From Echinococcus granulosus (Eukaryota > Platyhelminthes > Cestoda > Cyclophyllidea > Taeniidae), in contig NW_020170386.1 in NCBI RefSeq assembly GCF_000524195.1, positions 1,605,949-1,669,948 of the forward strand: 64,000 nt of DNA. The letters are read 5' to 3'. Below the pieces are notes generated by a model that was not told the origin of the DNA, ran no database searches, and was given only the letters and a program-made list of their open reading frames with translations. The translations under genes and the position numbers were made by a program. Below are positions 13,901 through 26,540 of the stretch, piece by piece. Positions within the stretch are counted from its first letter, which is position 1, and every line of letters starts with the position of its first letter.

Positions 13901-14111
13901 AGACCTGAGCGCATGTACAGAGTGTTTCGATATCGAGATATGAGAAAATCCTCAAAGAATAAGCATGCTAAATCACACATACTTTAGAATAAGTTCCCGA
14001 GGTAGGGCATCATTAATGCAAACGACTTGCTAACCGAATACGACAAGAGTATTCACATGTTACCTTTCGTTCCAAAGTCCCAGCACTTGAGCTACGCTGA
14101 ACGGCTAGCAT
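7957..14111 (-). CDS. FBXL20: F-box and leucine-rich repeat protein, FBXL2/FBXL20 type
   Basis: Substrate-recognition subunit of an SCF (Skp1-cullin-F-box) ubiquitin ligase by homology. Ten exons (minus strand): 14111-14064, 14029-13983, 13950-13896, 13863-13789, 13755-13661, 13585-13421, 11559-11361, 11111-10629, 9108-8803, 8064-7957. They total 1581 nt, an exact 526-residue ORF with matching phase at every join. The F-box lies at about residues 20-55 (LPRELILK, then IFSYLDIETLCTCAQVCK) and is followed by DGSNWKRTNLFNFQRDVQ, a hallmark of FBXL2/20. Then come cysteine-type leucine-rich repeats, e.g. LRGCRNINDDAI and LYDCQLITRQGI. The C-terminus reads FFAPGTPPES, then CRCCAIL and stop: a CaaX box ending in Leu, as in FBXL2. 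The protein is about 90 residues longer than vertebrate FBXL20 because of an insertion at about residues 268-359. FBXL2 versus FBXL20 cannot be separated. The N-terminus could be longer if an upstream exon exists. Confidence 0.9.
10719..10994 (-). other. Low-complexity insertion inside the FBXL leucine-rich repeats
   Basis: Within the 483-nt exon, a block of about 92 residues rich in Gly, Ser, Pro and His (contains SGGGGIGG) interrupts the repeat series between the repeat ending QALAGTL and the one starting GCKELRVLEA. The stretch is noticeably GC-richer than its surroundings. The reading frame is intact through it, so it is probably translated. Confidence 0.75.
13586..13660 (-). other. GC-AG intron in the FBXL gene
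   Basis: The donor reads AAG|GCTAGT instead of GT. Splicing here joins NDDAIR to RFTSLC with exactly the spacing of vertebrate FBXL20. The available GT sites further downstream would add about ten residues inside a leucine-rich repeat. Confidence 0.6.
13756..14063 (-). other. Four ultra-short introns in the F-box region
   Basis: Introns 14030-14063 (34 nt), 13951-13982 (32 nt), 13864-13895 (32 nt) and 13756-13788 (33 nt), all GT-AG. They separate exons of 48, 47, 55, 75 and 95 nt. Their removal yields a continuous F-box that aligns without gaps to FBXL2/20. Confidence 0.8.
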
Positions 14112-15514
14112 ATTCAACCACACCAGCAATCTTGTAAACCTCGAATTAAGCTCTGTACGTGGCACGAGAAAAGCTTTATTGGTAGAGTTTAATGGTGTTT
14201 AGTAAAATGTTAGGTGAATCCTTCATTTCCCTGAAAACTTAGCCATGCAAATTAACGAACAAAATATGGGAAAACGATCAGCTGTGACAGCGTCTTATGC
14301 AGACGTGTCTATTTAAACAAGGAGTCAAATGCGAAAGCCAAATTCAGTTCTGTAGAATTCAAATAAGTTCGTCATTATTAGTTTATGTTTCCAAACACTA
14401 GGGCCGCCGCAAAGTACAGTTTCAAGTAAACATATAGCAATTAGATATTAGCCAATACATAAATGTAGCATGCATATTATAAGTTAGTTTTGGTAGTCTG
14501 TCTTTCACCCAGTAAACCTCTTAATCAATTTTTTACTATAGTATTTTAAAAAATGACATTGTACAAGAAATCCTCAAAAGTGGATTCTGCCACATATTTT
14601 AATAATGACTTATAGTTCGACTCAAACACAAATTAAGAGGATAACCTATAATTCGCACAAAATTGTGGTACTACGAGTTGGTTCTGAGGATGAGAGATGC
14701 CACAATACAAGGGCAGAATCTGCATCACCACCGTACACAATGGCCGTATGGCTGAGCAATTTGCAGCATCTTCTTAGTTTATTCCCTCTTTCCTGGGCTT
14801 CATGCCCTTAGAACGAAGAGGCCGATTGTAAAGGGGCATATTTATTGTTTAGCGTCAATAGGAACAGATACAATTATAGGGGGACCTGGACAAGGATCTC
14901 TTCTCCGGTTCGGGAGAGGTTTACCACACCTCATTCACGAGGTTCGAGCCAAATGCCCAGTCTTTCTTGAAGGCTACATTTAAACAACTTGAGTACTACA
15001 AATACACTAGCTGTTTGCACAACTGGCAGTTTGATAAAGGGTCCACTTTGGATCTACGTCATTGCAACTTCGCCAGTACCTCCAAGCCCTGCTGCATGTC
15101 GTCCACACACACATATATATATATATATATATGTATATACATATATATATACATATATATATATATATTGCCCCAGCATTATTCATTCTTACGTCTTTAG
15201 GGAAGTCTTGGGGAGCTACTGTTATTAGCATGACTCAGAGTCCATTTTATTTGGTGAAACTATAAAGGTCAGGCCTTAAGAGCCCGCGAAGCGTTATATT
15301 AACAATCAAAGCACTGTAAGGTTTCAAAAGATATCCCTTCGTTATTAATACAAGGGTATTCCATTTTTTATCACTTAGAAGGAGTTAAATTGAGCGATTT
15401 TATTGGCATTTATGACAAATCAATCATCTGCCACGACTAATCACTTGTGGCATCGTTGTGTTAAAAGCACTGCTCAGTGTCCTTCATTTTAACGCGTCTG
15501 GTTACGTGCGCAAA
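14112..15514. promoter_or_regulatory. Divergent intergenic region between the FBXL and LRRC27-like genes
   Basis: The two start codons point away from each other across about 1.4 kb, so both promoters should lie here. No protein-coding frame is supported. The stretch holds a TA-rich microsatellite at about 15109-15169. A short hairpin lies near 14900 (TCTCC/GGAGA stem) and has no clear role. Confidence 0.5.
15109..15169. repeat. (TA)n microsatellite with interspersed TG/CA
   Basis: A run of alternating ACACAC then TATATA with a few GTATAC interruptions, about 60 nt long. The repetitive Tyr/Ile peptides that can be read from it in several frames are artefacts of the dinucleotide repeat. Confidence 0.95.
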
Positions 15515-17830
15515 ATGGAATCGGTCCAAGACTCATTCGTTCGTGGTAATCACCAGAATAGGATAGTTTCTAGTTTATTGGGGGTCAGAATCGATAATTC
15601 GAAAACCGTAAGCCTTGAAAATGGTGGGCTTGTATCCTTTCCAGATGAAATTTTACCGTTTACTCAATTACAGGCATGCCATTATTGCCTAATATTTTTA
15701 AAGCGTCTCTCTCTTTACGGTAATCGGGTCTGTTCGCTGCCAGACTACTTTTTTGACTCGTTTCCTCAATTAATTTGGTTGGATCTTCGCTTTAACTCTC
15801 TTTCATTTATTCCTCGAAAGATCAAAAATTTGTCGAAGGTTAAAAACCTTCTGATTGGACACAATAGCATATACAGATTGTGTCTGGAACTCGGAGGAAT
15901 GGAAAATCTTATAGGGCTTAACATTGAAGGAAATCCTCTTCGATTTCCCCCAAAAAATATTATCAATAGAGGTTCTAAATATGTGTTGAAATATCTCAAA
16001 GAATGCTATGCAAAACGGACTCATCTGGAGAGTAGGTTATGTTGTGCGTCATAATCTGAGGAATTTGTCTTAACCACATTATATTGTGCTCTTTAATCTG
16101 CTTAAAATGCTATCTTATTTTGCACGTGAAAATCGGGTTTCTTTCTCGCATCTTTTTAATATCCACATTCAGGTGTTTTTTCCGCATTTTAGACGTTGGT
16201 GTTATAGCCATTGTGTCCTATATTTGGGCGCTTCCTCAATGATTTATCATTTCAATAGTCCTACTGATTAATTTTATTTATGCCTTTTGTACTACAGTTT
16301 GTAAATTGATCCACTCGTCCGTAATGAGGTTCACTCATTTTTTATGCAAATCGAAATGTGCCTTCAGCTATTTAGCAACGGTGGATTTTTGGTAAAGGCT
16401 ATGAACCAGGACGATTTTGCGCAATTTATGAAAAACAAATAGTTTTTATCATAAATAAATTATGTGATCAAGTGGCATAGGCGTTCAATTTTTTAACGTG
16501 TATCTGCAGGAAATAGCTAAGCATTTCTAATGCTTATTAAATTAAGAAATAGGCAGAGTATTGGAAAGGTTACCCTATTTAGTGATTTAAATCCAAACCC
16601 ATGCGATCATAATAATTGGTCTATTTATTTTTAATTATGTGCTTTTAGACGAAATTAAGGCACAGGCTTCCTCGTTTATTGATCCACAAACATATATTGA
16701 CGAACTGGCAATTGAAAATGTGAATAAGGCGATTTTGTCGTGGGAAAGTGGCCAAGATACCCAAACTACTTCGCGAACATTGCCATCTCTGTATAAATCT
16801 AAACTTCATCGTCGAATAGTAGAAAAACTTCGAAAATTTCCCGAAATTAGAAGGTTTGCTTTTTATAAACTTAATAAAGCTTGCAAAAATTAAATTAGTG
16901 GCCCTCTTGTCCACTCATGCCAATCTCAAAGGCATGCGCTGACTCACCAGTCAGGCATCAAACTGGTATCAGATGAATCTGTTCGACAAAGTGAAATGAA
17001 AGAGCGCTCCCGCCGCAAACGCAGATGGGATAAAATGTGCCAAGCTTCTGCTCTTCAGCGATGGAAGTGCGTGTAAATTTCTCTTATTTTATGTCGTCGC
17101 AGTTGCTTAAGAGTCGTAGTTGCTTCATTTTAGAGACCGTCAAATGGTTTATGAATGGAAAACAAATTATCGAAATAAACAAAATTCGCTTTTTTCCATA
17201 TATCAGGAAAAGTTGCCCAAGGAAATTAAGGAAGGTGGTTGATTAGTCCCATAAACGCATTAGTGTACATTGGTTTACTCCAATATTGAAACGAAACATG
17301 TTTTTTTGTGTGAAGAGTCACGAAAACGCGTTCAGGTAGCACCATTCGGTGTAACCCCTGAGGCGACATTCGTTATTTCATCAGCAGAGTTGGAAAAACT
17401 GAAAACAGCAGCTCGTCCTTCCATTTTGCCCGATTCGCGCCCGCAACCCCGAAGTGGAAGTTTTGTTCTCCAACTGGAAAAGGACAGGTATGCATGGCCA
17501 CATCAGATAAGAAATTCAATCTGTGCAATTTTATTAGACGAGCCTGGGACAAAGTTCTGATCGATGAGATCAGTGAACAGGTTTATGTACTGAATGCCAA
17601 AATGGATAACCCATGCCTACCCAAGGTCTTGGCTGATGCTGAAATGGATTTGGCCAATGTAGGTGTTTTACTTAAATGAATCAAGTAGAGTTTGTTTCCC
17701 CATCATCATTGGATTATTCTCAAGGGCTGATTCTTTTCAGGCGCTACAGCTACAGCTAAGACTAAAGAGTCGACGTGATGTTCTCACCCAACTGAAAACT
17801 GCAACTAACCCAACGGCTTTCATGCAGTAG
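15515..17830 (+). CDS. LRRC27: Leucine-rich repeat protein, LRRC27-like
   Basis: Eight exons: 15515-15673, 15704-16031, 16649-16853, 16899-17066, 17134-17234, 17316-17487, 17538-17658, 17741-17830. They total 1344 nt, a 447-residue ORF with all phases matching. The start is the first ATG in frame. Residues about 30-150 form leucine-rich repeats ([36 protein letters not shown]). They are capped by [11 protein letters not shown] and a helical [11 protein letters not shown] segment, which resembles the cap after the LRRC27 repeats. The rest is charged and helical (e.g. RRKRRWDKM), with ELEKLKTAA and a C-terminal [11 protein letters not shown] segment, in keeping with the coiled-coil tail of that family. 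Vertebrate LRRC27 is about 530 residues and is linked to ciliated and testis tissue; its biochemical role is not established. Family identity rests on the LRR block. Confidence 0.75.
15674..15703 (+). other. 30-nt GC-AG intron in the LRRC27-like gene
   Basis: The intron begins CAG|GCATGCC and ends TTTTTAAAG. It is a multiple of three and has no stop, so it could be read through, but its removal converts a broken repeat into a canonical LRR (TQLQ joined to RLSLYGN). A donor GT in a suitable place is absent. Confidence 0.55.
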
Positions 17831-20800
17831 CCAAAATACACCTTCGCAAACCACTTAATTGTATCTCACGGGGGTAATGACTAAGTTTATTGTGATCCAG
17901 AATGAGTGGCAGAATCAACGGTTTAACAGTCATAATTCAGAGGCAAATAACTCACCGTTTCGACTGAAGTTGAAGTGCTAAATACGGGTGGCCATCGGAT
18001 GTCCTCAGCTCATCGAATAGAGACCCAGATAAAGCACATCTTCAAAGTGTTTTCAGTCTGAATTTCGTTGCCGGCATTTAGTGAGATTGGCATTTCCCTA
18101 CTGTGAAGCACTGTGTTTGTCACCCGCTATTGGAAGTATGCGGTCTTCAATGCACCTTCTCTCTAGGCGCGTACAATCGACTTACAAGGACCACTGCGTC
18201 CGGTAACCCGGTTATTTTGTTCTATGTTATCTTTATATTGGAATTTTCGTCTGTCCCTTTCGAGGCCAGGTCAGAATCCAGATTGAGGCAACCCCTGGGG
18301 TGGTTGATCAAAGGTTTCTTACTATGTCTACAAAGTTTTGAGCGTTAACTTTCAGTTTCAGGTAGATTTTGCAAATCACCACTTACGCCCATGCTTTGTA
18401 ACATGACTCACTTTAACGGCTTGAGACGCTTGAAAGTGAAACGAAGTTCTCAGACGTGTAGTGACGGTTTGTATTATTTCACTGTCGAAGTTGCCTGCTA
18501 TGGAGTAGTTCAAAAGTTGCCGTGATTGCATTTTATAGTGGTCCGAAATGGTTAGGCCGCGATATTCAATACTTAACTTCTGCCTCCAATGAGACAAAAA
18601 GACCCCGTGTTACGGATGCAAAGGGGCCTATTTATTGTGCTTTGATCATATTTAGTTAAAATACTTCAACGAGGTTGTTGAAGCTTTTGGAAATCGTTTA
18701 GTCTGCGGTAGGCTGACTGATGATTAATTTGCGTCCGAGTTTCAATCGTTTTATTCGGCTAGACGAGTAGTTTATGCAAAGGGTAAGAGGGAGGGAGTGC
18801 TGGAGGGTTAAAGTGTATCTGCAGGTTTTGCGATCTATAAGTCATCCAAATTCTCAGGTGACGTCAATTGATGACACAGGTGAGTGTGGTCTGCTTAAAA
18901 GAGGGGAGGGGGAATTCACCTACTGATAGCATTACAATCTACACATGTGGGGGATGGTAAGAAAGGGGGAAGTAAACAAGATCGAATTAAATCTTGCTCT
19001 TCCAACAGGACGAACGGTTTGGGTACACACCCCCGCTGAGGGTTGGAGCGCAAGGACTAAACTATTCGTAGTTGGAGGCAGTGGAAACATCCGCGCGTTC
19101 TTGATTGATGCTACCAAATGGAAGCTTCGGGGTTGTGCGAAGCTATCCCGGGTGAATCCTAGCTATTTCCAAATAAACTGCCTCTTAATCATTTTCACGG
19201 GGAATACCGTGGAGTGATTTTCTACACTTGTAGAAATAATTTATTTACTTAACGTTCATATACTTTTAGATCCTAAATGAATATTACTAATATATTGAAC
19301 AACTATTTAGCCTGTAGTTATTATTTGCTTGATCTTCTTTCCCTTGTGGAGTTGTTCAATGCCATCCATGGTCATCACGACCCGATATATTTGGAATTTG
19401 AAATACATAAAGAAAGGCTAGGGAGCTGCCTTTAAACAAGGTGGGAGAGACATTTATTAAAAGGTCAGTTTAAAAAGAATAACATGAGTTTCATTAATCT
19501 ATTTCTTGGCAAGACAATCAACCGTTGCATCCCCATGTTTTATCGGTCCAATATGACCTCATATTTTGCAATATCTCATCTAAATTAGTATCACATGTGT
19601 AAATAGTCTTGTATGGGAGTGGATTTACGCTGATTTGGAATAACACAGATAAAGTAGTAGCCTAAGCTAAAAATAAGCATCCAAAGCTAGTATCATCTTG
19701 CTGTACCACGTTGTAACATAAAAGGTATGCGAGGTTACTGAAAGGTGAAAAACACCTTGTTTACGAATAAAAACCGAGACCCATCTATTCAATGGTTACA
19801 GTGAGACCCTTCTCCCTTATTTTACTTGCAAAAGGGCTAGTTAGGCCTTCTTGTATAACCGATAAAATGTCACGCTTTTGTGGTGACCTTTTTTGAGGGT
19901 GCAAAATGAGCTAAGAGGGCAGGCTACCTTGCTGACATTCCCCAACTTTTTACACCGCCGTAACGTTTTCTGCTAAAAAAATGATTCACACTTAACAAAC
20001 CTGCATTGGAAATCGTAATACGCAAAAAGAGTGTGGTGGATTGGGTCCGTCTGTTCTGTGATTTGATATCCTTAAGAAGTACTCCTTTTGATGGATACGC
20101 ACTTCCGCGAACAAGGATGAAAATTCATGGAAAATGTGGAGGCGTCTTGTGAAGTATTGTATTTCATCGGTATTTGCCACTAATGATATTTGTAAGGTGG
20201 CTTAGTGAAAGAAGTTTGCCAGTTCGTTCACGAGCTTGGCTATAGTAATTTGCTGTGCTAGTCGATGGAGAGGATTGAATATTCGCATGTAACGAAGCAA
20301 TGCATTTCGACTACAGCTAGTAGAAAGATTCCACTTTATTCTGTTATTAATGTTTGCCTTTCTTAGGAGAATGGGTTGTACAGAGCCCCGATTAGCAGAT
20401 CTGGTCTCGCCTAACACTTAATCTTATTCTGGTATACCATTAAGCATAGGTAGTAAAGTTTTCAGCTATGCTACTTGTGTACCATGGAGCTGCATGTTTA
20501 ACTTTTGAACGTGAATCTCACTAATTCAATGGCCTTGAGCAGTAAGTGGCGAAGAGTTGTATTCGTGATGCATTACCAATTAACCATTATCTTCATAAGA
20601 TAATCACTTAAGAGGTTCTATTTGAAATTAAGCTGAAACAGTAAAAGTTGAACCGATGGGATCGTACCTACTGGAGCCAATGAACGGCATGAACGCGTGA
20701 TGTTCATAGCAAACACAACCGTAACGTCGTTCTAGTTAAATCCCTTTTTAAATTCCAACAACACTACTAAAATGGAGTTCTGTTTGAAGTGATAGATTAG

Positions 20801-21950
20801 AGTACCTGGTTTTGCTTCTAGTAATATTAAATTTTATCAGATTCTGGTTTCCTCGAACCTAACTCCTGTAGTTAATAACCTTGATTTTAAAATATACTAT
20901 CAACCATGGCTGCACTAATCCCACAATCCGCAATCTCCATTAATGCTCGAGGCTCTGACTCGACGAGATAATTCCGCACGAATACATTCTTGCCAACGTA
21001 CAGAATGGCATTGTATTCAGCTAATAAAGTCACTTTTGCAACTTCAATTTAGATGCAGAAATACGCCCACCCAACTCTGTATTCAAGTTGCTAATTACTA
21101 AGTAGATGATTCATGAAACGTTTCACAGAATCCTCTCGTTTGTGCTAAAGGCAAGTAATGCTGGTGTTTCTGCTTGATCTTACTTAAATAGTGAGAAGAG
21201 ATTATTTAAGTGGTTACTTATATAATTATTCGGATGGGATGTGTGTCACAAAATCAACACTTTGATAAAAAAGTGCATAGCACAACCTATGAATTAGCTA
21301 CCGAAGTCAATTTTACAATCTTCCGGCATTAAACATTAAAGGCGTGGCAACTCTGATAGAGAAATTTACCGCATTCTTTTTCCCTATTTGATAAGGAAAG
21401 GTGTAATTTCACTCTGCAAATACAGTAAAGCTCATTCGATTCATCATTTAGAGCTTTTATGAAAATGGGAGTCAATATTGATGACCTGTTGTACGAAGTT
21501 TGTGCAAACAAAAATGTTTCGTAACATTAAATAATCGGCCATTTCACTCGTACATAAAAAACGCACAGTAAAACCCCAGTGTAAGGGGTGCGCCAAACCC
21601 ACTAAAGCGCATGAGAATAAATTACCTCCAATAAACGTATTATTTCTTCGAGTCTTAACAACAGACTTTATGATAATGCAGCAGCGTAGCATATTATTCG
21701 ACTGCAAGAAGTGCAACTGCCCTATCAATCAAGGCAATAACCGCTCATTTCTTTCAGCGAAGCAACACTGAGGATGTAAAGTGGGAGTCGTTTTCACCTC
21801 AAACACTTTCCCTTTTTTCAACTAGCCAGGGCGAAAATATAAGCGCAAATAGCTGGTTAGGCAGAAGACTCCTCCTAGTGTTTTTTTTGCCTACTGACAC
21901 ATGCGCGCGCTAATGGGTCCGTACAATAAATAATAGCAATATCATAAAGT
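17831..21950. other. Gene-poor AT-rich spacer
   Basis: No supported gene. Short frames (18103-18348 +, 18945-19217 +, 20202-20417 -, 21444-21728 -) have no recognisable domain and no good splice neighbours. The sequence downstream of 17830 presumably includes the 3' UTR of the LRRC27-like gene. Confidence 0.5.
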
Positions 21951-21959
21951 GTAAAAGGT

Positions 21960-22300
21960 TGCACTTGGTAGAGGGAGAGTACGAGAGGTGTGTAGCTGGG
22001 CCTGCTGCCACTCGCCTTCAATTGCACTAGGCCCCAGACATGCCCCTGCTAGAGGAAGAGTGGGTGCTCCCAGTTGCCGTGCCACTAAGTGCTACTACAT
22101 TGTCCCAGGGTACGATCCAGAAGGGTCGTGTGGGGGTAAAGAGAAGGAGGTAACACTGCCCACCATTCTTCCCTCCGGCGCGCACCTGTCATAGGGGATT
22201 GAAGTGTGCTTGTTGGCCCATCTTCGCGCCACCACACAGCCTGATGGGCGCCTCTACTGCCAAGTGTTGCTGACCTTTTTAGACAGCAGCAACACAATCA
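21960..22300. promoter_or_regulatory. GC-richer island in the desert upstream of the homeobox gene
   Basis: This block is clearly richer in G and C than its flanks. Overlapping frames on both strands are open across it, as expected for GC-rich non-coding DNA, but neither encodes a known domain. Candidate regulatory element or unrecognised exon; the choice cannot be made here. Confidence 0.25.
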
Positions 22301-23089
22301 GGGAAGTTCGAAAACGCTACCTTTCGACATAATTAAGAAGCGATTAATCTAATCAACATTTACACACGGCCCTCTAATTATCCTATGCTTGGCATCTCTG
22401 TAAAAATGCACGCCGAGGTGTGCATACCTTCTAATAAGCAAATCAATTTGAAGGACTTTTGAACGGAGTAAATGGAAAAATGTGGTGAAATTATTATTTG
22501 TTTAAATATGTGCCTGGCATGTAAAAGGTATTTAGTGCAATGATGCAAAAAAGCCGATTTTTCCAATTTCCACTGATAAAAGTATTTTCATGGACGTCTT
22601 AAAAGCAAAACAAGTCGATTGCAAATTACTTTCTTAGATCATTATTTGTGCACTTTCCCCATTTTTACTAAATTCACATGCAAGACATTTTTCATAAATC
22701 TTAAATAAAGTCATGAAGCTTTTGGTAACCTCGATAATTCAAGTGACTCATTGTTTCATCAATTTCGGCTTTCAGCTTAAAGATGATCTCATCAAGTTCG
22801 TCTAAAAATACAACTGACTAACTTCTAAACCTCAAATGGCTACTTGTGAATAGCCGTTTCCTATCGTATGGTTCCACATACATTCAGTAGAATACCGCTT
22901 TCAAAGAGAGCATTTAAATGAGGTCGCGTGGTGTATCGTAATGCGTTGTATGACATTTTAAACAGTGTGTTAATTATTTATTTCGTCGCGGCCAAACACT
23001 TCTCCGCTCTCGAATTGGTTCCTTAATATCCCCAATGATGGCATCAGTTGGGAGTTTCAAAAATGCACCGAATGTTAATCAAGTAGTCA

Positions 23090-23420
23090 AAAGGTTTTTG
23101 CGAAAAGCCAGTGCGCGTATAGACAAACCCCTGGGAGTTGGGTGCGCGAGGCCCATTTGCGATGTCTATAACGGTTGCCGGGGCGAAGAGACCAGCGACA
23201 AGATAAAGTGAAGAAGAGAGAGAAACCCATTCCCCTTTCCCTCCCCCGTCTCCCTCTCTGCATTCATTCAATGGGATAAATGGTGTTACCTCTGCTTCTC
23301 CTCCTTCGGCCTGCGCTGTGGTGGGATTGGAAGAAGGCGAGAAGTATGCTACCCTTTCCAGTACGCCATTAGCGACCATCACAGCTGGACTCGAGCGAAC
23401 GCGTGGGTTGGGGTGGGCCG
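23090..23420. promoter_or_regulatory. GC-richer, CpG-containing island
   Basis: The block contains GTGCGCGAGGCC and GGTTGCCGGGGCG followed by a pyrimidine tract of TTCCC and CTCCC blocks. A 112-residue open frame on the minus strand shows no domain. Candidate cis-regulatory element. Confidence 0.25.
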
Positions 23421-26179
23421 GACAAATTTAACACCTAACAGATTTGTGTCTACTTTTAGTGAAAGTTAACACTAAACACTACCTAGAATTTGTCAATTCT
23501 TATCTGATGAAAAACGAAGACGAGGAACTAATCCATGTGACGGATGTGTTATTTGAGGACAGTTTAATGACAATAATGGCCTGTTTTATGCTTAAGTTGG
23601 TTTAGTGCAACCTCTGAAAGGTGAATACACTGAAATGATGACGCGATAAGTAGAGTGAAACAGATTTTTTTTTCAGCTGCTACAGTTTGATCGAAGAAAA
23701 GGTTTCGGCATCCGCCGAGGGTTTTAGAATAGCGAGGTTACGTTAAAACGCAAGCCATACTTTAACTAAATGAATTCACACACCAAATCCTCCTCCAAAT
23801 AACTATTAAAATAAAGGAAATAATTTGCAGAAATAAGAATAGGGTTCATCTAATGCATTTATGTTTCAACAAGCAAACTCATCATTGTCCCACTCCGATC
23901 TCAAACGTGAGTATTCAACCTTGCCTCCAATTCTAATGTTCGAAACAGGTATCTGAGTAAAAGTAAAAGACTGCTATTAAAGTGGTGCTGAATAATTTCA
24001 TAAGAGGCCGATTTTAAGTGACTGAAAGGTTATGATGGAAACGAATAAGCACTGACAAAATGGGTTTTCAAGGGATTTTACACCCTTGAAACAGAGTGGC
24101 AACGCCCAGTAAACCCTGCATAAATTGTTTGAATTTGGCTAACTCCCACGTATCTATCAACCCTGTAAAACTTTACTTACCCGGAAACATTGAAACAGTT
24201 TAGCTCTTTAAAGTGTTATCAATCATGGAATGGCTTATTTAAATTGTACATCTAGGCCACATTTCTTTAGGTAATTTACCTCAACCGATTTTTAGGCTAT
24301 TCCACTTTCTCATGAATGGATATCTTTGCGATTCTCTACATAATCTGCATTGCCGCACTTATAAAGCGGCAGAGCAACAACGCATGGCTCAAATTATCTT
24401 TTCCGCTACCACCCACTGGCCTAGGTTTTGAGGAAATTAAGTGCCAAATTTGCACTCATAGCTATCATCAGCGCATACATCAAGATTAGAATGGCAGTTA
24501 AAACTGGTTCAATTTAATTCAATGAGTTAATGGCATTAGCAAGAATCTCCATTTCTGTGCTAAAATATGTATTAATATGTATTATTCTGGTGATTTTGAT
24601 AAGTGACATAGAGTGCACTGATTTTGTGCTTAATTCATATCCACTTAGTGCCAGCATAGCACCACTTCGTAAATGGGTCTAGCTTATCAGATGACTGTGT
24701 AATGAACTGTGGAATGCTGACCCCACAAGCTACTGGTGCGGTTGTCAAGATGCAACAAATTGACGATCAAGGAAACCTTTTAACACCCCCAGAGATACCA
24801 TCCGTGACCCCAAGCGACCACTCTTAATGCCACTTTGAAAATGAAGCAAATTGGCATTTCACTATCAAAGCGTCAGCTAAAATGCACCAACGGCCCCACT
24901 TACTAACTGTCGAATTCATGCGGGAACATTCAAAGCAATGCATTATCGCTTATCACATGACCACTAAGATAGAATAAAAAATATCAATCGAATTGGCAAA
25001 GCCAAACACTCCGTTTTCGGGGATCTACTACATCGTATAATTTCCGCTGCACATCGAGAGACTTGGTAGTTTAAAATCAGTTGGTACGGCACCTACTCAT
25101 AACTTGGCTTTGTGACCTAGTATGATGCAATTTCTCTCTACGTTGTTCTACCTTAATGGTATTGAACATGTGTAGGCCGGAAATGGGGCAGATCATTCAT
25201 TTTCCAAAAATTCATCATAACTATCCAACTAGCATGATGATTTGCAGACAGTCAGGAGCTTGGTTTTGCAGAGGTGATGGGGGAAGGTGAGAGGGAAGGA
25301 GGAGACAGAACGGAATGTGGCTAAATATGATGGACGGTAGAAGCAATCTTGGCACACAAAATCCTGAATATCAGGAACAGGCTCCTTAAGAGTTTTAGGA
25401 CAGTCTTGGGCATTTCATACGTCATCATGGCTTCCCAACCTCCTACCACTTTCATTTGGGGCTAATTCCTAACGTCTGAGCTTTTCTTTGCAGGAATTTG
25501 AGTTGATCTATTTTTGCATTTATCGTTAAATATCAGGAGACTTTCATATTAATGGTAGGCACATACCTTTATACGAGAGATTTCAGATTTTTACAGCTTC
25601 GAACGCACCTTTAATTGACGTTTTAGTTAATGTTCTACTCAGGTAGAAAGTTCTGTCCAATGCCTCCAAAAGGCAATCAAAAGGAATGAGTTACACATTC
25701 TTGACTAACACAATTCTGTACAGAACATGGAGTTCGGAAGTAATCCTTTTATTATTTATTACCTGGAGATGAATCAGGCCCTTTTTATTGGTAATTTCTG
25801 ACCTCTGAGGTACTCTTAAGTCACCTTAATTAAAAATTTTAGTGGTAAGTTAACTCCTACCAAGGACCAAAGTGATGTTTTTATTATGACCGAGTCATTC
25901 AATACGCATTTTGGTCATCAGAACTTTGACCCTTTACTCGAAAAAACCGTTGAGATTGCAGCTCGTTTTATATTAGTTCCTCGCAACATAAAATCTTCGA
26001 GAATACAGTAGGAAATCAAGTGTTTATATTTTACTGTTAAAAAATGTAGGAAGCTGCCTTGTAATGTACTGATAACTCACACCTGAAAATCCCTCGATGA
26101 CTTCAGATATTCACGTACGAGGCCAAAACTACCAATAGGATTTAATCTGATAAAGAGAAGGATACACGGGAACGTTGCT

Positions 26180-26540
26180 GTAACCAGTTAGACTGCTAAT
26201 TAGGCAATCTGGATGAAATGTTAGAGGGCCATAAGTTGATGCTTGATTAGGTCAGCAAATTGATTGCACGCCCATGTAAACATGGAAATGGGGCAATTAG
26301 TGAACGATTTATGGGCTTAGGTAGGCAGAGGCAAGAAGTGGCTCCCCAAATGGCCAACACACAAATCGCTGCTCCAATTAAGTCCATTTAATGGCACGAC
26401 TTTGATTTATGACCCACAGGTCAGTGTAAACGATCTATTTTGTAATTAATTGATATCAGTAGATTAAACAGCTCGGACAATCGACGCAACTGTAGCTGCA
26501 CTTCGACGGATGGAATGCGGTGAATTAGAATGTTCTTGTC
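26180..26540. promoter_or_regulatory. Candidate developmental enhancer with homeodomain and Fox-type words
   Basis: The block contains CTAATTAGGC, GTAAACAT, GGCAATTAGTG, TCCAATTAAG, GATTTATGAC and GTAAACGAT within about 250 nt, in the desert about 10 kb upstream of the NKX1 start. These words fit Antp/NK homeodomain and forkhead binding consensus, but all are short and no comparison to another species was possible. Confidence 0.25.

Noticed and set aside
14935..14965. tRNA-like T-arm word GGTTCGAGCC
   Set aside because: The five-base T stem does not pair and no acceptor, D or anticodon arm can be folded around it.
14967..15265. Several Tyr/Ile-rich open frames
   Set aside because: They read a (TA)n microsatellite in alternate frames and have no other coding evidence.
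18945..19217. Plus-strand 90-codon frame
   Set aside because: No family recognised and no flanking exon in phase; kept out because an isolated frame this long is expected by chance in 64 kb.
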